Positions 16,901 through 25,400 of a DNA stretch of 45,661 bases are shown one piece after another. The first letter of the stretch is position 1; every line of letters starts with the position of its first letter. This stretch comes from Enterococcus rivorum (GTDB taxonomy: Bacteria; Bacillota; Bacilli; Lactobacillales; Enterococcaceae): positions 1-45,661 of the forward strand of contig NZ_MIEK01000024.1 in assembly GCF_001742285.1 (NCBI RefSeq), given 5' to 3'. Made by a program: the position numbers and the translations under genes. The notes under the pieces are model-generated. The model was given only the letters and a program-made list of their open reading frames with translations. It was not told the origin of the DNA and searched no databases.

Positions 16901-17228
16901 TGGTTAAAAAGCCTCCTTGATGATTCGAATCTACCGATAATGGTACAGCTATTCAATAAGCAAGGAAGATCAAATAATTAACCAATTGAGACAGGCGTTT
17001 CCGGGCGATGACAAAAGTCAACATTTTGTCTAGTCCTCTATTAAAGATCCGAATAAACAGTATTCCAGAAGTAGCCTCTCAGAATTAAGCCAAACTAGAC
17101 TAAAGCTATCAGAAGCTATTTTCGTCTATTCCTTCTTAATTCTCAAGGTAAAGCCCTTCTTTCACAACCTCAAACACGTATCTCATCTAAGGAACGTTCA
17201 GGCAGGAAAATGTAATTAGTTACTTGAT
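16901..17228. other. Intergenic region between DeoR regulator and kinase with a large imperfect hairpin
   Basis: No ORF. A long inverted repeat spans 17081-17143: outer 9-bp arms (AGAATTAAG/CTTAATTCT), an inner AGAC/GTCT pair and an AGCT/AGCT core. There is no T run, so it is not a clear terminator. The stretch at 16975-17070 weakly resembles the intergenic repeat family seen at 20682 and 41640 (shared 'ccgaataaac' and 'tcctct' words), but too weakly to call. Confidence 0.5.
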
Positions 17229-17987
17229 CTAATTGATCTTATTCAGCAATGGACCAAAAGACTGGTAGAATTTGAATGTTTGTTCGTCTATTTTGTTGTC
17301 TGTAATAATGCAATCTAAATCTGAGAGTTTATAAAAGGTGTAAACATCACTCACGTTAAATTTCGTACTGTCAGCAACCACGACTTTCTTCTTGGCGCTT
17401 TTAAATGCGGCTCTTTGAACGCCTCCTTCCAAATAATTAGAGGTAGTGACATTATTATTGTAAATCCCGTTGGTTGCGGCAAAAGCAATATCGATATTAA
17501 TAGATTCAAAGGTTTGTTCAGCATGTTCGCCAATAAATTCTTCAGTAATTGGGGTGAAGTCTCCACCCGTTAGCAACACACGGTAGTCTGTGTGTTTAAT
17601 GATGTAGTTAAAGGCAATTAGACTATTGGTGACAATCATTAAGCCTTTTTTCTGAATGAAGGGTAAGGCGTATAAGATTGTTGTCCCGGCTCCGACAAAT
17701 ACCACTTGGTTTTCTTGAATTAGAGAATTCATGATTTTTCCAATATACTCTTTTTGTTCAATATGTAAATTGATTTTTTCATGGGTTGCTAATTCTTTGT
17801 CTTTTCGACCAAGCTTTTGGGCACCACCATATAGACGAACAAGTTTATTTGAATCACTTAATTCATTAATGTCTCTACGAATCGTCATTTCTGATACGTT
17901 GAGTTCTGTTGCAATATCAGAAACGGTCATAAACGTCTTTTTCTCTAATAATTCTAAAATGTGTGTATGTCGCTCTCTTTTTAACAT
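17229..17987 (-). CDS. DeoR-family transcriptional regulator of the PTS cluster
   Basis: 252 aa. Winged HTH at residues 5-57 with the DeoR recognition helix 'VSEMTIRRDINEL', followed by a sugar-phosphate-sensing domain with the typical 'VFVGAGTTILYALPFI' and 'TNSLIAFNYI' motifs. ATG 17987 follows aaggag. It is divergent from the PTS operon, with a 200-bp control region containing inverted and direct repeats that are likely operators. DeoR-type repressors of this kind normally respond to the phosphorylated sugar. The kinase gene lies next on the same strand. Confidence 0.93.
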   Translation of the reverse strand: MLKRERHTHILELLEKKTFMTVSDIATELNVSEMTIRRDINELSDSNKLVRLYGGAQKLGRKDKELATHEKINLHIEQKEYIGKIMNSLIQENQVVFVGAGTTILYALPFIQKKGLMIVTNSLIAFNYIIKHTDYRVLLTGGDFTPITEEFIGEHAEQTFESINIDIAFAATNGIYNNNVTTSNYLEGGVQRAAFKSAKKKVVVADSTKFNVSDVYTFYKLSDLDCIITDNKIDEQTFKFYQSFGPLLNKIN

Positions 17988-18000
17988 AGAATACTCCTTA

Positions 18001-18053
18001 TTTTTGTTCGATTTTGTTTACATTGTCTATATTATACATGAATCGAACAAAAA
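18001..18053. promoter_or_regulatory. Inverted-repeat operator candidate and DeoR gene promoter
   Basis: A perfect 13-nt inverted repeat (TTTTTGTTCGATT at 18001-18013, AATCGAACAAAAA at 18041-18053) flanks a minus-strand -10 box TATAAT (ATTATA at 18031-18036). The site is well placed for autorepression of the DeoR gene. Confidence 0.6.
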
Positions 18054-18062
18054 ACAATAAAA

Positions 18063-18099
18063 AGAAAGCGTTGACAAAAGAAAAGATTCGTTGTATCCT
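18063..18099 (+). promoter_or_regulatory. PTS operon promoter with overlapping cre-like site
   Basis: -35 TTGACA (18071-18076), 17-bp spacer, -10 TATCCT (18094-18099). The word AGAAAGCGTTGACA (18063-18076) matches 12 of 14 positions of the CcpA cre consensus and covers the -35, which predicts glucose repression. Confidence 0.75.
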
Positions 18100-18110
18100 T
18101 CATTTGTAAA

Positions 18111-18143
18111 CAAAGTTTAACATATTTTTACAAAGTTGAACAT
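18111..18143 (+). promoter_or_regulatory. Direct-repeat operator candidate downstream of the PTS promoter
   Basis: Two 13-mers, CAAAGTTTAACAT (18111-18123) and CAAAGTTGAACAT (18131-18143), differ at one base and are spaced 20 bp apart, i.e. two helical turns. They lie just after the transcription start region, where bound DeoR repressor would block the operon. Confidence 0.65.
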
Positions 18144-18187
18144 AAAGAAAGTGAAAATGTGTTAAAAAAGATGAAGGAGGTGGATAA

Positions 18188-18649
18188 ATGGGCACAAAAG
18201 AAATGTTTCAACCGCATTTAGTAGATTTGCAGATGAGTGTTGAAACAGAGGAAGAATTATTTGAACAAATTGCCGATCGATTGAAACGACAAGGTTACGT
18301 AAACGAAGGATATCTCGAGGGGATTAAAAATCGAGAAAAGCGATTTCCAACAGGATTGATGACAGAGTACTTGAATATTGCTTTGCCACATTCTGATACG
18401 GAATATATTGAGAAACCGTTCATCTATGTTGCTAGGATTGAAAAACCAGTAATGGTTAGACAAATGGGTGATAATCAAGAAATGGCTGTGAAAGACTTTT
18501 TCTTTTTAGGGATTAAGGAGCCAGCGAAACAAGTTGGGTTATTACAAGAATTAATGACGATGTTCCAAAAGGATGAATTTGTAGCGCGGTTAAAGCAAGC
18601 AAAGCAGAATCAAGAAATGTTTGATTTATTTATGGAGCAGTTAACTTAA
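18188..18649 (+). CDS. PTS sugar transporter subunit IIA (fructose/mannitol-type EIIA fold, galactitol family)
   Basis: 153 aa. PTS_EIIA type-2 domain with the phosphorylated His at residue 68 in 'NIALPHSD'. It accepts phosphate from HPr and passes it to the EIIB encoded next. ATG 18188 follows aaggagg. First gene of the operon EIIA-EIIB-EIIC-membrane protein-aldolase, driven by the promoter at 18071-18099. Confidence 0.92.
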   Translation: MGTKEMFQPHLVDLQMSVETEEELFEQIADRLKRQGYVNEGYLEGIKNREKRFPTGLMTEYLNIALPHSDTEYIEKPFIYVARIEKPVMVRQMGDNQEMAVKDFFFLGIKEPAKQVGLLQELMTMFQKDEFVARLKQAKQNQEMFDLFMEQLT

Positions 18650-18663
18650 GGGAGGAAAAGAAT

Positions 18664-18966
18664 ATGGCTAGAAAATTAATCGTCGCGTGTGGTAGTGGGG
18701 TTGCAACAAGCACAACAGTAGCGGAAAAAATAAAAAGTAAGTTTGAAGCAGACAACATTGATTATCCAGTAGAAGCGGTGGATTATAAGTCGATTATGCA
18801 AGAATTACCAAGTGCGGCTATTTATGTTTACATTGCGAAACCAGATGCAGAAGTATTGGAAGAAGCTGACCGATTGGGTGTTTCTGTGTATGCTGGGGTT
18901 CCTTTTTTAACAGGCATGGGCGTAGATGAGATTTATGAAAATATTATAAATGAGACGAAAAAATAA
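18664..18966 (+). CDS. PTS sugar transporter subunit IIB, galactitol (GatB) type
   Basis: 100 aa. The phosphocysteine loop 'VACGSGVATST' puts the active Cys at residue 9, as in GatB-like EIIB. It lies 14 nt after the EIIA gene with a gggagg ribosome site. It hands phosphate to the sugar during uptake through the EIIC encoded downstream, from which it is separated by a 95-nt gap with a hairpin. Confidence 0.93.
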   Translation: MARKLIVACGSGVATSTTVAEKIKSKFEADNIDYPVEAVDYKSIMQELPSAAIYVYIAKPDAEVLEEADRLGVSVYAGVPFLTGMGVDEIYENIINETKK

Positions 18967-18970
18967 AAAA

Positions 18971-19000
18971 GAGACCCAGATAGTGGTGTATCTGAATCTC
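18971..19000 (+). other. Intra-operon hairpin between EIIB and EIIC genes
   Basis: Imperfect stem of about 10 pairs in 12 positions (18971-18982 with 18989-19000), no T run after it. It may be an mRNA processing or stabilising element setting EIIA/EIIB levels relative to the membrane EIIC. Confidence 0.45.
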
Positions 19001-19061
19001 AATATAAAAGTGTAACAACTTAATCATACCAAATTCTATAAAAGATAGGTAGGTAAAAGAG

Positions 19062-20414
19062 ATGGAAATTTTTCAGTCAATGATTGACTATATATTAAAT
19101 TTAGGTTCAGCAATTTTTGTTCCTCTTATTATTTTAATCATTGGATTAGTTGCGCGAATGCCTTTGAAAAAAGCCTTTTTATCAGCAATTACGCTAGGGG
19201 TAGCCTTTACGGGAATGAGCATGGTCATTGGTTTTATGTCAAATGCAGTTAGCCCAGCTTCTGAGGCAATGGCAAAAAACACCGGGATTCATTTACCCGC
19301 ATTGGATTTAGGCTGGACGGGAGCAGCCAGTATTACGTGGTCTTGGTCTTATGCTTTTGTTTTCTTTGCGGTTGTATTAGGGGTGAACTTTGTGATGCTG
19401 CTGTTGAACTGGACGAAAACCTTAAATGTGGATATGTGGAATGTTTGGGGGAAAGCTTTAACAGCGTATCTTGTTTATTTTATTAGTGGCTCTTTAGTGG
19501 CGGGATTTGTTACGGCGATTGTTCAAGTGATTTTGGAGTTGAAAATGGGGGATATGTTTCAGCGACATATTCAAGATTTAACGGGGATTCCTCTAGTAAC
19601 CGTGACCCATCTCATGAATATTTCAGCCGTGTTGATGTTACCAGTAAATATTGTGATGGATAAGATTCCATTTTTTAATAAAAAAGCGGATACAACGGCT
19701 TTAAAAGCTAAAATCGGAATTTTTTCTGAGAACAGTGTGATGGGTTTCATTATCGGTGTCTTGCTTGGTTTTGGAGCGGCTTATGGTCTTTCAGGTTCGC
19801 TTAATTTAGGGATTCAAGTAGCAACTGCGATGGCTTTATTTCCGATGATTAGTAAGATGTTTATGCAGTCGTTGTCTCCGTTGGCAGATGCGATGTCTGA
19901 AATGATGAAAAAACGATTCAAGGATCGTGAAGTATTTATTGGATTAGATTGGCCTGTTTTAGCGGGACGATCTGAAATATGGGTCACTGCGATTATTTTA
20001 GTTCCTGTTTTTATTGGCTACGCAATGATTTTACCTGGAAACCAAGTGTTGCCTTTAGCTGGGATTATTAACTATTCGATTGCAGTTGGGGGTCTTCTAC
20101 TAACAGGAGGAAACCTGTATCGCATGATAACTTTAGGTGTTATCTATACTCCGTTGTATTTATATGGTGCGACGTATCTTGCCCCCATATTGACAGGTCT
20201 AGCTAAAAAAACAGGAGCAGTAGATTTAAAGGGTGGTAGCATTACTTGGGCTTCTATTGAAGGGCCAGAGTTTCGAATTCTGTTTGCAGAAGCGGCGAAT
20301 CTAAATATTTTTGCCATTGTTGGATGTGTTCTGTTTATTGGAATGTTTGTATGGCTGTATAAATATATGATGAAAGAGCCAATACCAAGTGAGCGGTACA
20401 AAGATTTGACATAG
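19062..20414 (+). CDS. PTS sugar transporter subunit IIC, galactitol (GatC) type
   Basis: 450 aa integral membrane permease with 10 or more hydrophobic segments, matching the GatC family in length and in such stretches as 'GLVARMPLKKAFLSAITLGV' near the N-terminus and 'WPVLAGRSEIWVTAIILVP' later. It forms the translocation channel and sugar site for the EIIA/EIIB pair upstream. Galactitol-family permeases also carry pentitols and other sugars, so the substrate cannot be named from sequence. It is followed after 14 nt by a small membrane-protein gene. Confidence 0.92.
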   Translation: MEIFQSMIDYILNLGSAIFVPLIILIIGLVARMPLKKAFLSAITLGVAFTGMSMVIGFMSNAVSPASEAMAKNTGIHLPALDLGWTGAASITWSWSYAFVFFAVVLGVNFVMLLLNWTKTLNVDMWNVWGKALTAYLVYFISGSLVAGFVTAIVQVILELKMGDMFQRHIQDLTGIPLVTVTHLMNISAVLMLPVNIVMDKIPFFNKKADTTALKAKIGIFSENSVMGFIIGVLLGFGAAYGLSGSLNLGIQVATAMALFPMISKMFMQSLSPLADAMSEMMKKRFKDREVFIGLDWPVLAGRSEIWVTAIILVPVFIGYAMILPGNQVLPLAGIINYSIAVGGLLLTGGNLYRMITLGVIYTPLYLYGATYLAPILTGLAKKTGAVDLKGGSITWASIEGPEFRILFAEAANLNIFAIVGCVLFIGMFVWLYKYMMKEPIPSERYKDLT

Positions 20415-20428
20415 AAAGGTTGATTAGA

Positions 20429-20662
20429 ATGACTGAAAAAGCAAAATGGACGGCTTTATTATTTTGTGATTTGTTACTATTTCTTTTGGCTTTAAACATA
20501 AATAATTATTTCCTCTATTTTATCGTCATTCTGTTATCTCTTTGGATATACAAAGAGGGAAATCCGATTATTTTTAAAGAGTATGAAGAAAGAAAAAAGC
20601 AGAAATTGGTAGAATATCAGAAAATAAAGGATTCTGCGAGTTCAACTGTAAAATCAAAATAA
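20429..20662 (+). CDS. Small membrane protein in the PTS operon
   Basis: 77 aa: one or two closely spaced hydrophobic helices (residues 8-40) and a charged C-terminal tail ('KEYEERKKQKLVEYQKIK'). ATG 20429 is preferred over the in-frame TTG at 20420, as aaagg lies 9 nt before it. Not recognised. The tight spacing to EIIC suggests an accessory role in transport or merely co-expression. Confidence 0.7.
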   Translation: MTEKAKWTALLFCDLLLFLLALNINNYFLYFIVILLSLWIYKEGNPIIFKEYEERKKQKLVEYQKIKDSASSTVKSK

Positions 20663-20681
20663 AAAAGATTTAGTAGTTAGA

Positions 20682-20848
20682 CAACGAGGTTGAGACAAAA
20701 GTCGTTTTGGGACGAGAAATTAGATCGAAAAGCACACAATACGCTTTATGCATTGAGTGACTTTTGTGAAATTTCCGAAGAACCAGACTTTTGACCACCG
20801 TTTATTCGGAGTTAGAGGATGAAACAAAACTGATTTTTAGTTTTTTCC
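20682..20848 (+). repeat. Intergenic repeat element, copy A
   Basis: About 167 bp that matches 41640-41814 closely along its length: same start (acgaggttgagaca), shared centre (tttccgaag, cagacttttgaccacc, tttattc) and the same end (gaggatgaaacaaaactg). The final hairpin is degraded here (right arm reads ttttttcc). It sits between the small membrane gene and the aldolase gene. Confidence 0.85.
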
Positions 20849-20897
20849 TTCATATTATATAGAAAGAAAAATTGAAAAAGAAAAGGAGCTAGTTTGA

Positions 20898-21653
20898 ATG
20901 GCTGATGGAAGAATTTTATTTGAAAGAGAACGTCAAGATATGGCAAAAATTGTGCAACTTATTTTTGAACGCAAAAACACAAACGTAGCAGGTGGAAATT
21001 TTTCTTTTAAAACAATCGATGAAAATGGGAAAGAATATATTATCATGACACCGACGATGATGTCGCAAGCATATCTGGGACAGATTTCGCCTTCCCAAGT
21101 ATTAGTTGTTGAACCACATACCAGAAAGGTGATTGCTGGAGAAGGTGGCTTAACTAGAGAAATTAATATGCATGAAGCTGTTTATGATGCAAATCCAGAA
21201 ATCAGAGCAGTCCTTCATGCGCACGCGCCCAACAGTATGTTTTGGGCAACCAGCGGATTGGATATGCCCAATTTGACGGAAGCAACCCAAAAAGTAGAGT
21301 ATATTGAAGTGCTAGAATTTGAACCGAATTGTTCAGAGGAATTAGCGGCAATTGTTAGCAACCACATTAAAACAATGGAACGAAAAGAATTACCTCATGA
21401 GTTTTTACTAGACAGTCACGGTGTACTAATCACTACTGGAGGGGCAACTGGACTTGAAGCAATTCATAGCGCCTTGGCTATTCTAGATACTGTGGAGTGG
21501 AACGCAGACATTGCTTATAAACAAACGGTTTTTCAAAAACTAGGAATTCTAGATGGGTACTATTCTAAAGGAGTCAAAGTCGGCACAGTCGAGGATTTAA
21601 TGAATCATGTCCCTATTTATAATCAGTTAGTAGAAACGACACCAGGGGACTAA
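20898..21653 (+). CDS. Class II aldolase (L-fuculose/ribulose-phosphate aldolase family)
   Basis: 251 aa. Phosphate-binding 'AGGNFSFK' (31-38), catalytic Glu 93 in 'MHEAVY', zinc ligands His 108 and His 110 in 'HAHAPN' and His 174 in 'LDSHGVL', all in the expected order. It should cleave a ketose 1-phosphate to dihydroxyacetone phosphate and an aldehyde, or act as an epimerase of the AraD type. ATG 20898 follows aaggag. It lies last in the PTS operon, although the repeat element intervenes, so it may have extra control. With the PfkB kinase it forms a plausible catabolic route, but no dehydrogenase or isomerase is present. Confidence 0.88.
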   Translation: MADGRILFERERQDMAKIVQLIFERKNTNVAGGNFSFKTIDENGKEYIIMTPTMMSQAYLGQISPSQVLVVEPHTRKVIAGEGGLTREINMHEAVYDANPEIRAVLHAHAPNSMFWATSGLDMPNLTEATQKVEYIEVLEFEPNCSEELAAIVSNHIKTMERKELPHEFLLDSHGVLITTGGATGLEAIHSALAILDTVEWNADIAYKQTVFQKLGILDGYYSKGVKVGTVEDLMNHVPIYNQLVETTPGD

Positions 21654-22438
21654 TAAAAATGAAGTTTTGATAATGGAATGAACTTCAATGAGAGTTGTCC
21701 CGTACTGTCTGTATCAAAGTATTACTAATTTAACTTTTTCATGTTTTTAAATAATTGTATCCATGCTTTAGATACGAGTGATTCAATTCCTAGTTTTTCT
21801 AACAGTTAGTTTTCTTTCATCAAGATCACAAATCAGTAATTAAGCGTTATTTATTTTTAGCGAATGAAGGATATTGAAATTACTTAGATATTGCGTATCT
21901 AAGTAAAAAAAATGAAATAAATATAGAAAAATATCTTTTTAGAGAGCGATGACTGATGAGTAATAATCAGCAATCGCTCTTTTTTATTGCGGAAAGACTC
22001 GATTCCAAGATTCTTACTAGTAATAAATGTTTTAGTTATCAAGAAAAATATTATAAACCACTAAGAAATTCTAGCCTTAATTTCAGGATTAGTGAGTGTT
22101 GAATTAGTATATTTCTTTTTAATTGTCTGAAATAGTAGGTTATTAACTAGAAATTGGTTTTAAAACCACAACTTTTCTCTTTTTTTAATTAGAAAATCCA
22201 CATATGAAAAATGAAAATCATAATTTAAATGCTTTATACAGAGCCTTTTTGCTTTTTTGTCTGGTTTTTTAATGATAATATCTCTCGTTATTAACGATGA
22301 ATGTTAATTTTTTCGTTTTTTTATTATAAAAAAGAAAAAATTAGAAAAAAATAGAGATTGCAAAATGTATAATGGTATATATAGAAAGAATATCCTTATA
22401 TTATATGTTTTTTATTTAAAAAGAAAGGTGGAGAAAAA
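21654..22438. other. Long intergenic region before the WxL locus
   Basis: No convincing ORF. It contains a perfect 11-bp inverted repeat at 21880-21890/21896-21906 (TTACTTAGATA with 5-nt loop) that lacks a T run on either strand and could be a protein-binding site, and the terminator at 21943-21986. A TATAAT at 22368-22373, about 66 nt before the adhesin gene, is a -10 candidate without a good -35. Confidence 0.6.
21943..21986 (+). terminator. Rho-independent terminator, probably ending the PTS-aldolase operon
   Basis: Stem of 21943-21957 with 21966-21980 (agagcgat...atcgctct, two internal mismatches), followed by T-rich 21979-21985. Confidence 0.8.
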
Positions 22439-25400
22439 TTGAAAACAAAAAAATTGAGTCTGGTACTATTACCTATATTCTTAGTAGGGATTGGCTATTT
22501 TGTTTTTTCTAATAAACCTATACAGGCATCAGAAGATCAAGACACATCCACTTTTTCTTCTGTAGACATTCAGAATAAAGAAAACTTGGAAGAATCAAAA
22601 GTTCAAAATATACAATTACCTTTAAATAGTGAACCTATAAGTAATAGCAATGATGAGATAACGTCAGAAGAGAAAGAAAAAAATGACGTTACCTTTGTTT
22701 TACCGGAAGGGTATCAATTTGCTGACGGATCAAATTCAACAACGGTTTCTGTAGAAAGTGGACAGAAACTTACAGATGAAATGCTTCCTGTTGTTGAAAT
22801 AGATGCACAAACACAGCGTTTTGAAGGCTGGTCACTAAATGGAGAAATTTTAACAAAAGAACAATTGTTAAAAATGAATGTATCAGAAGGAATACTACTG
22901 ACGGCAGTAGTTAAAACAAAAGTTTCTGGAAGAGCAGCTAAAAGCTTGAACACTTCTATCCAACCCATTATTGCTGGGGCAGATCAATCAAAGTTGATTG
23001 TGATACCTGATCCTTCTGGTGGAGGGGCAAATTACAAAGAGTATGCGTCAACTGATGCAGGCATGAAAACAGCTTTAGCAGATCTCTATGCAAATGGTAA
23101 CGGCGGAGAATTTGTCATGTATATAGGAACCAATTTTACAGCAGCGACAGCAACAACAGCAAAAGTAATCCCTGCAAGTGTTACGGCTGCCAACGCGACA
23201 TTCTATGCACTACAAGGAAAAGTTTCTTCATTAGTATTAACAGGGCATGCGACAGACCCAATCAATAATAATACTACAGCTGTTTCTGGACAAAAAACAT
23301 TAACCCTACAGGGAGCTTTCCACTTAGGAACAAATTTGGCAATTAGAAATTTAAATTACAATGGGTCAAATTTATTTATGAATGGGAATTCTTTAGATTT
23401 AAATGGTGGATCATATGGAAATGGTTGGAATGTCTACGGTGGAAGTGATACAACAGATGTCACAGGTTCGCCAACAATCACCATTAATTCAACAGGTTCT
23501 GGGACATGGACATTTTATGGAGGGAGCTCTAACGGCGGAACTTTAACAGGTAACGCTAGTGTTATCATGAACAACACTTCTGGAAATATCAATACAGTCA
23601 GTGGTGGGGCATATTTAGGGACAATTAATGGAAATGCATCTCTGACTATTAATAATACCTCTGGAACAGTTTCCAACATCTATGCCGCAGGACAAGGAAC
23701 AGGAACAAGTGCAACAGCAAATGTTACTGGAAATGTTAATACTGTTGTAAATGCGCCTAGTGGAACAGGATTGCAACTTGATACAGTACGTGGCGGTGTT
23801 CGCTACGGAAAAATTAGTGGGACGATTACAACAACCTTATCTGGATATGGTCGCTGGACAGGTTTAAGTGGCCAGTTTACTGGTGGCTCTGAATATGGAG
23901 ATATTGGTTCTGATAAATCAAAAACAGCAATCACAACAAATTTCGATACAAGTAACTTCACTTCAGGAAGAACATTATTTGAAGGTGGCAATAGATACCG
24001 AGGAATTATTACTGGAAGCATAGATAGTCAAGTGAAAGCGGGAGCGTATAATAAAGGGTCTGTTCAAAGTGTAAGTGGTGCTGGTGGGTATAATATCGAT
24101 ACTTTGAGCCAAGCATCTATAGGCGCTGGAAATACAACGACGTATGATGCTTACAGTCCAGAACAAAGAGCAAATATCGCAGAGAATGCGGCAACTTTCA
24201 GAGTCTATGGAGATGTTTCTACCAAAATTATTAGTGGTGTAGTAAGTGATGATACCGATTTTGGGTATACAAGAGCGGCTGGTTTTGGTGGTTATATTGC
24301 GGGGAATACAACTGTAACAGTTGGTACCTTGAACACAGATGGAACAACAGGTGGAGCTGGACTAGCTTACTCTCAAGCGACTAGCCCTACAAATGATTTC
24401 TCTTATTCAACGACAGCAAAAAGTAGAGGATATGTGACTGGCTGGGATATTGTTGGAGGTGGAGGAACTCCAGGTGGCTTGTGGCGGATCTACATTAAAG
24501 GTGATACCAAAACAGTTGTAAATAATGCGGTAGCTAGATGGACTTATGGTGGTAGTTTCTCAGGAGTTACTGAAGGAAACACAAGCCACACTTTAAATGC
24601 CGGTATTTTGGATACTTTAGAAGGTGCTGGATACGATGGACAACGGGTATTCGGAAATTCTCAAGCAACAGTAAACAACGGTCAAGTTGACTGGTTCTTA
24701 TCTGGTGGTGGTTGGGATGACGATAAAATTGTCGGAAATGTCGGTGTATCAGTTTATGAGGGATTCATTAATGCTTCTATGGGTGCTTCATATGGCGCTA
24801 GTGGAGGTCATGTGATCACTGGTAATTCAAATAATATAATTTATGGTGGAAATTTCTCTGGAACACCAAGAGCTGGAAATAATGCTTTTTCAGGTGGGAT
24901 TACTAACAATGGAACACTACAAGGGAACGCCAATTTAACAATCGATTTAAGAAACTATAATGGTGAATTTAAATTACCGACAGGAACCTCTATATCAGGT
25001 GGTGTTCCTTATAATGTTGGAACGAACTTAGGAACGGATACGAATAATACAATTACTCTAAATATTTATACTAAACCAGGCACTGATGCGCTAAATGGAG
25101 CCAATATCTATGGTGATGGTGGATCAACTGCTGGGAACACTAAATCAGGAAAAATCATTATGAATATTGATGCTCCTGGATCTAGTATTGGCAATCTGTA
25201 TGCAACGAACTACTCTAATATAAGTAGTGGCAAGTTGCTAAGAGATGTATCCGCAAATGTACAAAGAGCGGCATCCATCAATGGGATTAGTGGTGGTAGC
25301 TCAGGAGATAACTTCACGACAGCGATTGCGACCGCTAGTACGAATAACGCCAAGTTTACGTTTGGTGCATCGGTTAGATCCAATGAAAACCAAACAGCTC

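Noticed and set aside
16975-17070. Possible fourth copy of the intergenic repeat family
   Set aside because: Only short words (ccgaataaac, tcctct, acaaaagtc) match and their order differs; too weak to call by eye.
21880-21906. Perfect inverted repeat as a second terminator after the aldolase gene
   Set aside because: It is followed by an A run on plus and has no U run on minus, so it does not qualify as an intrinsic terminator; noted only as a possible binding site.
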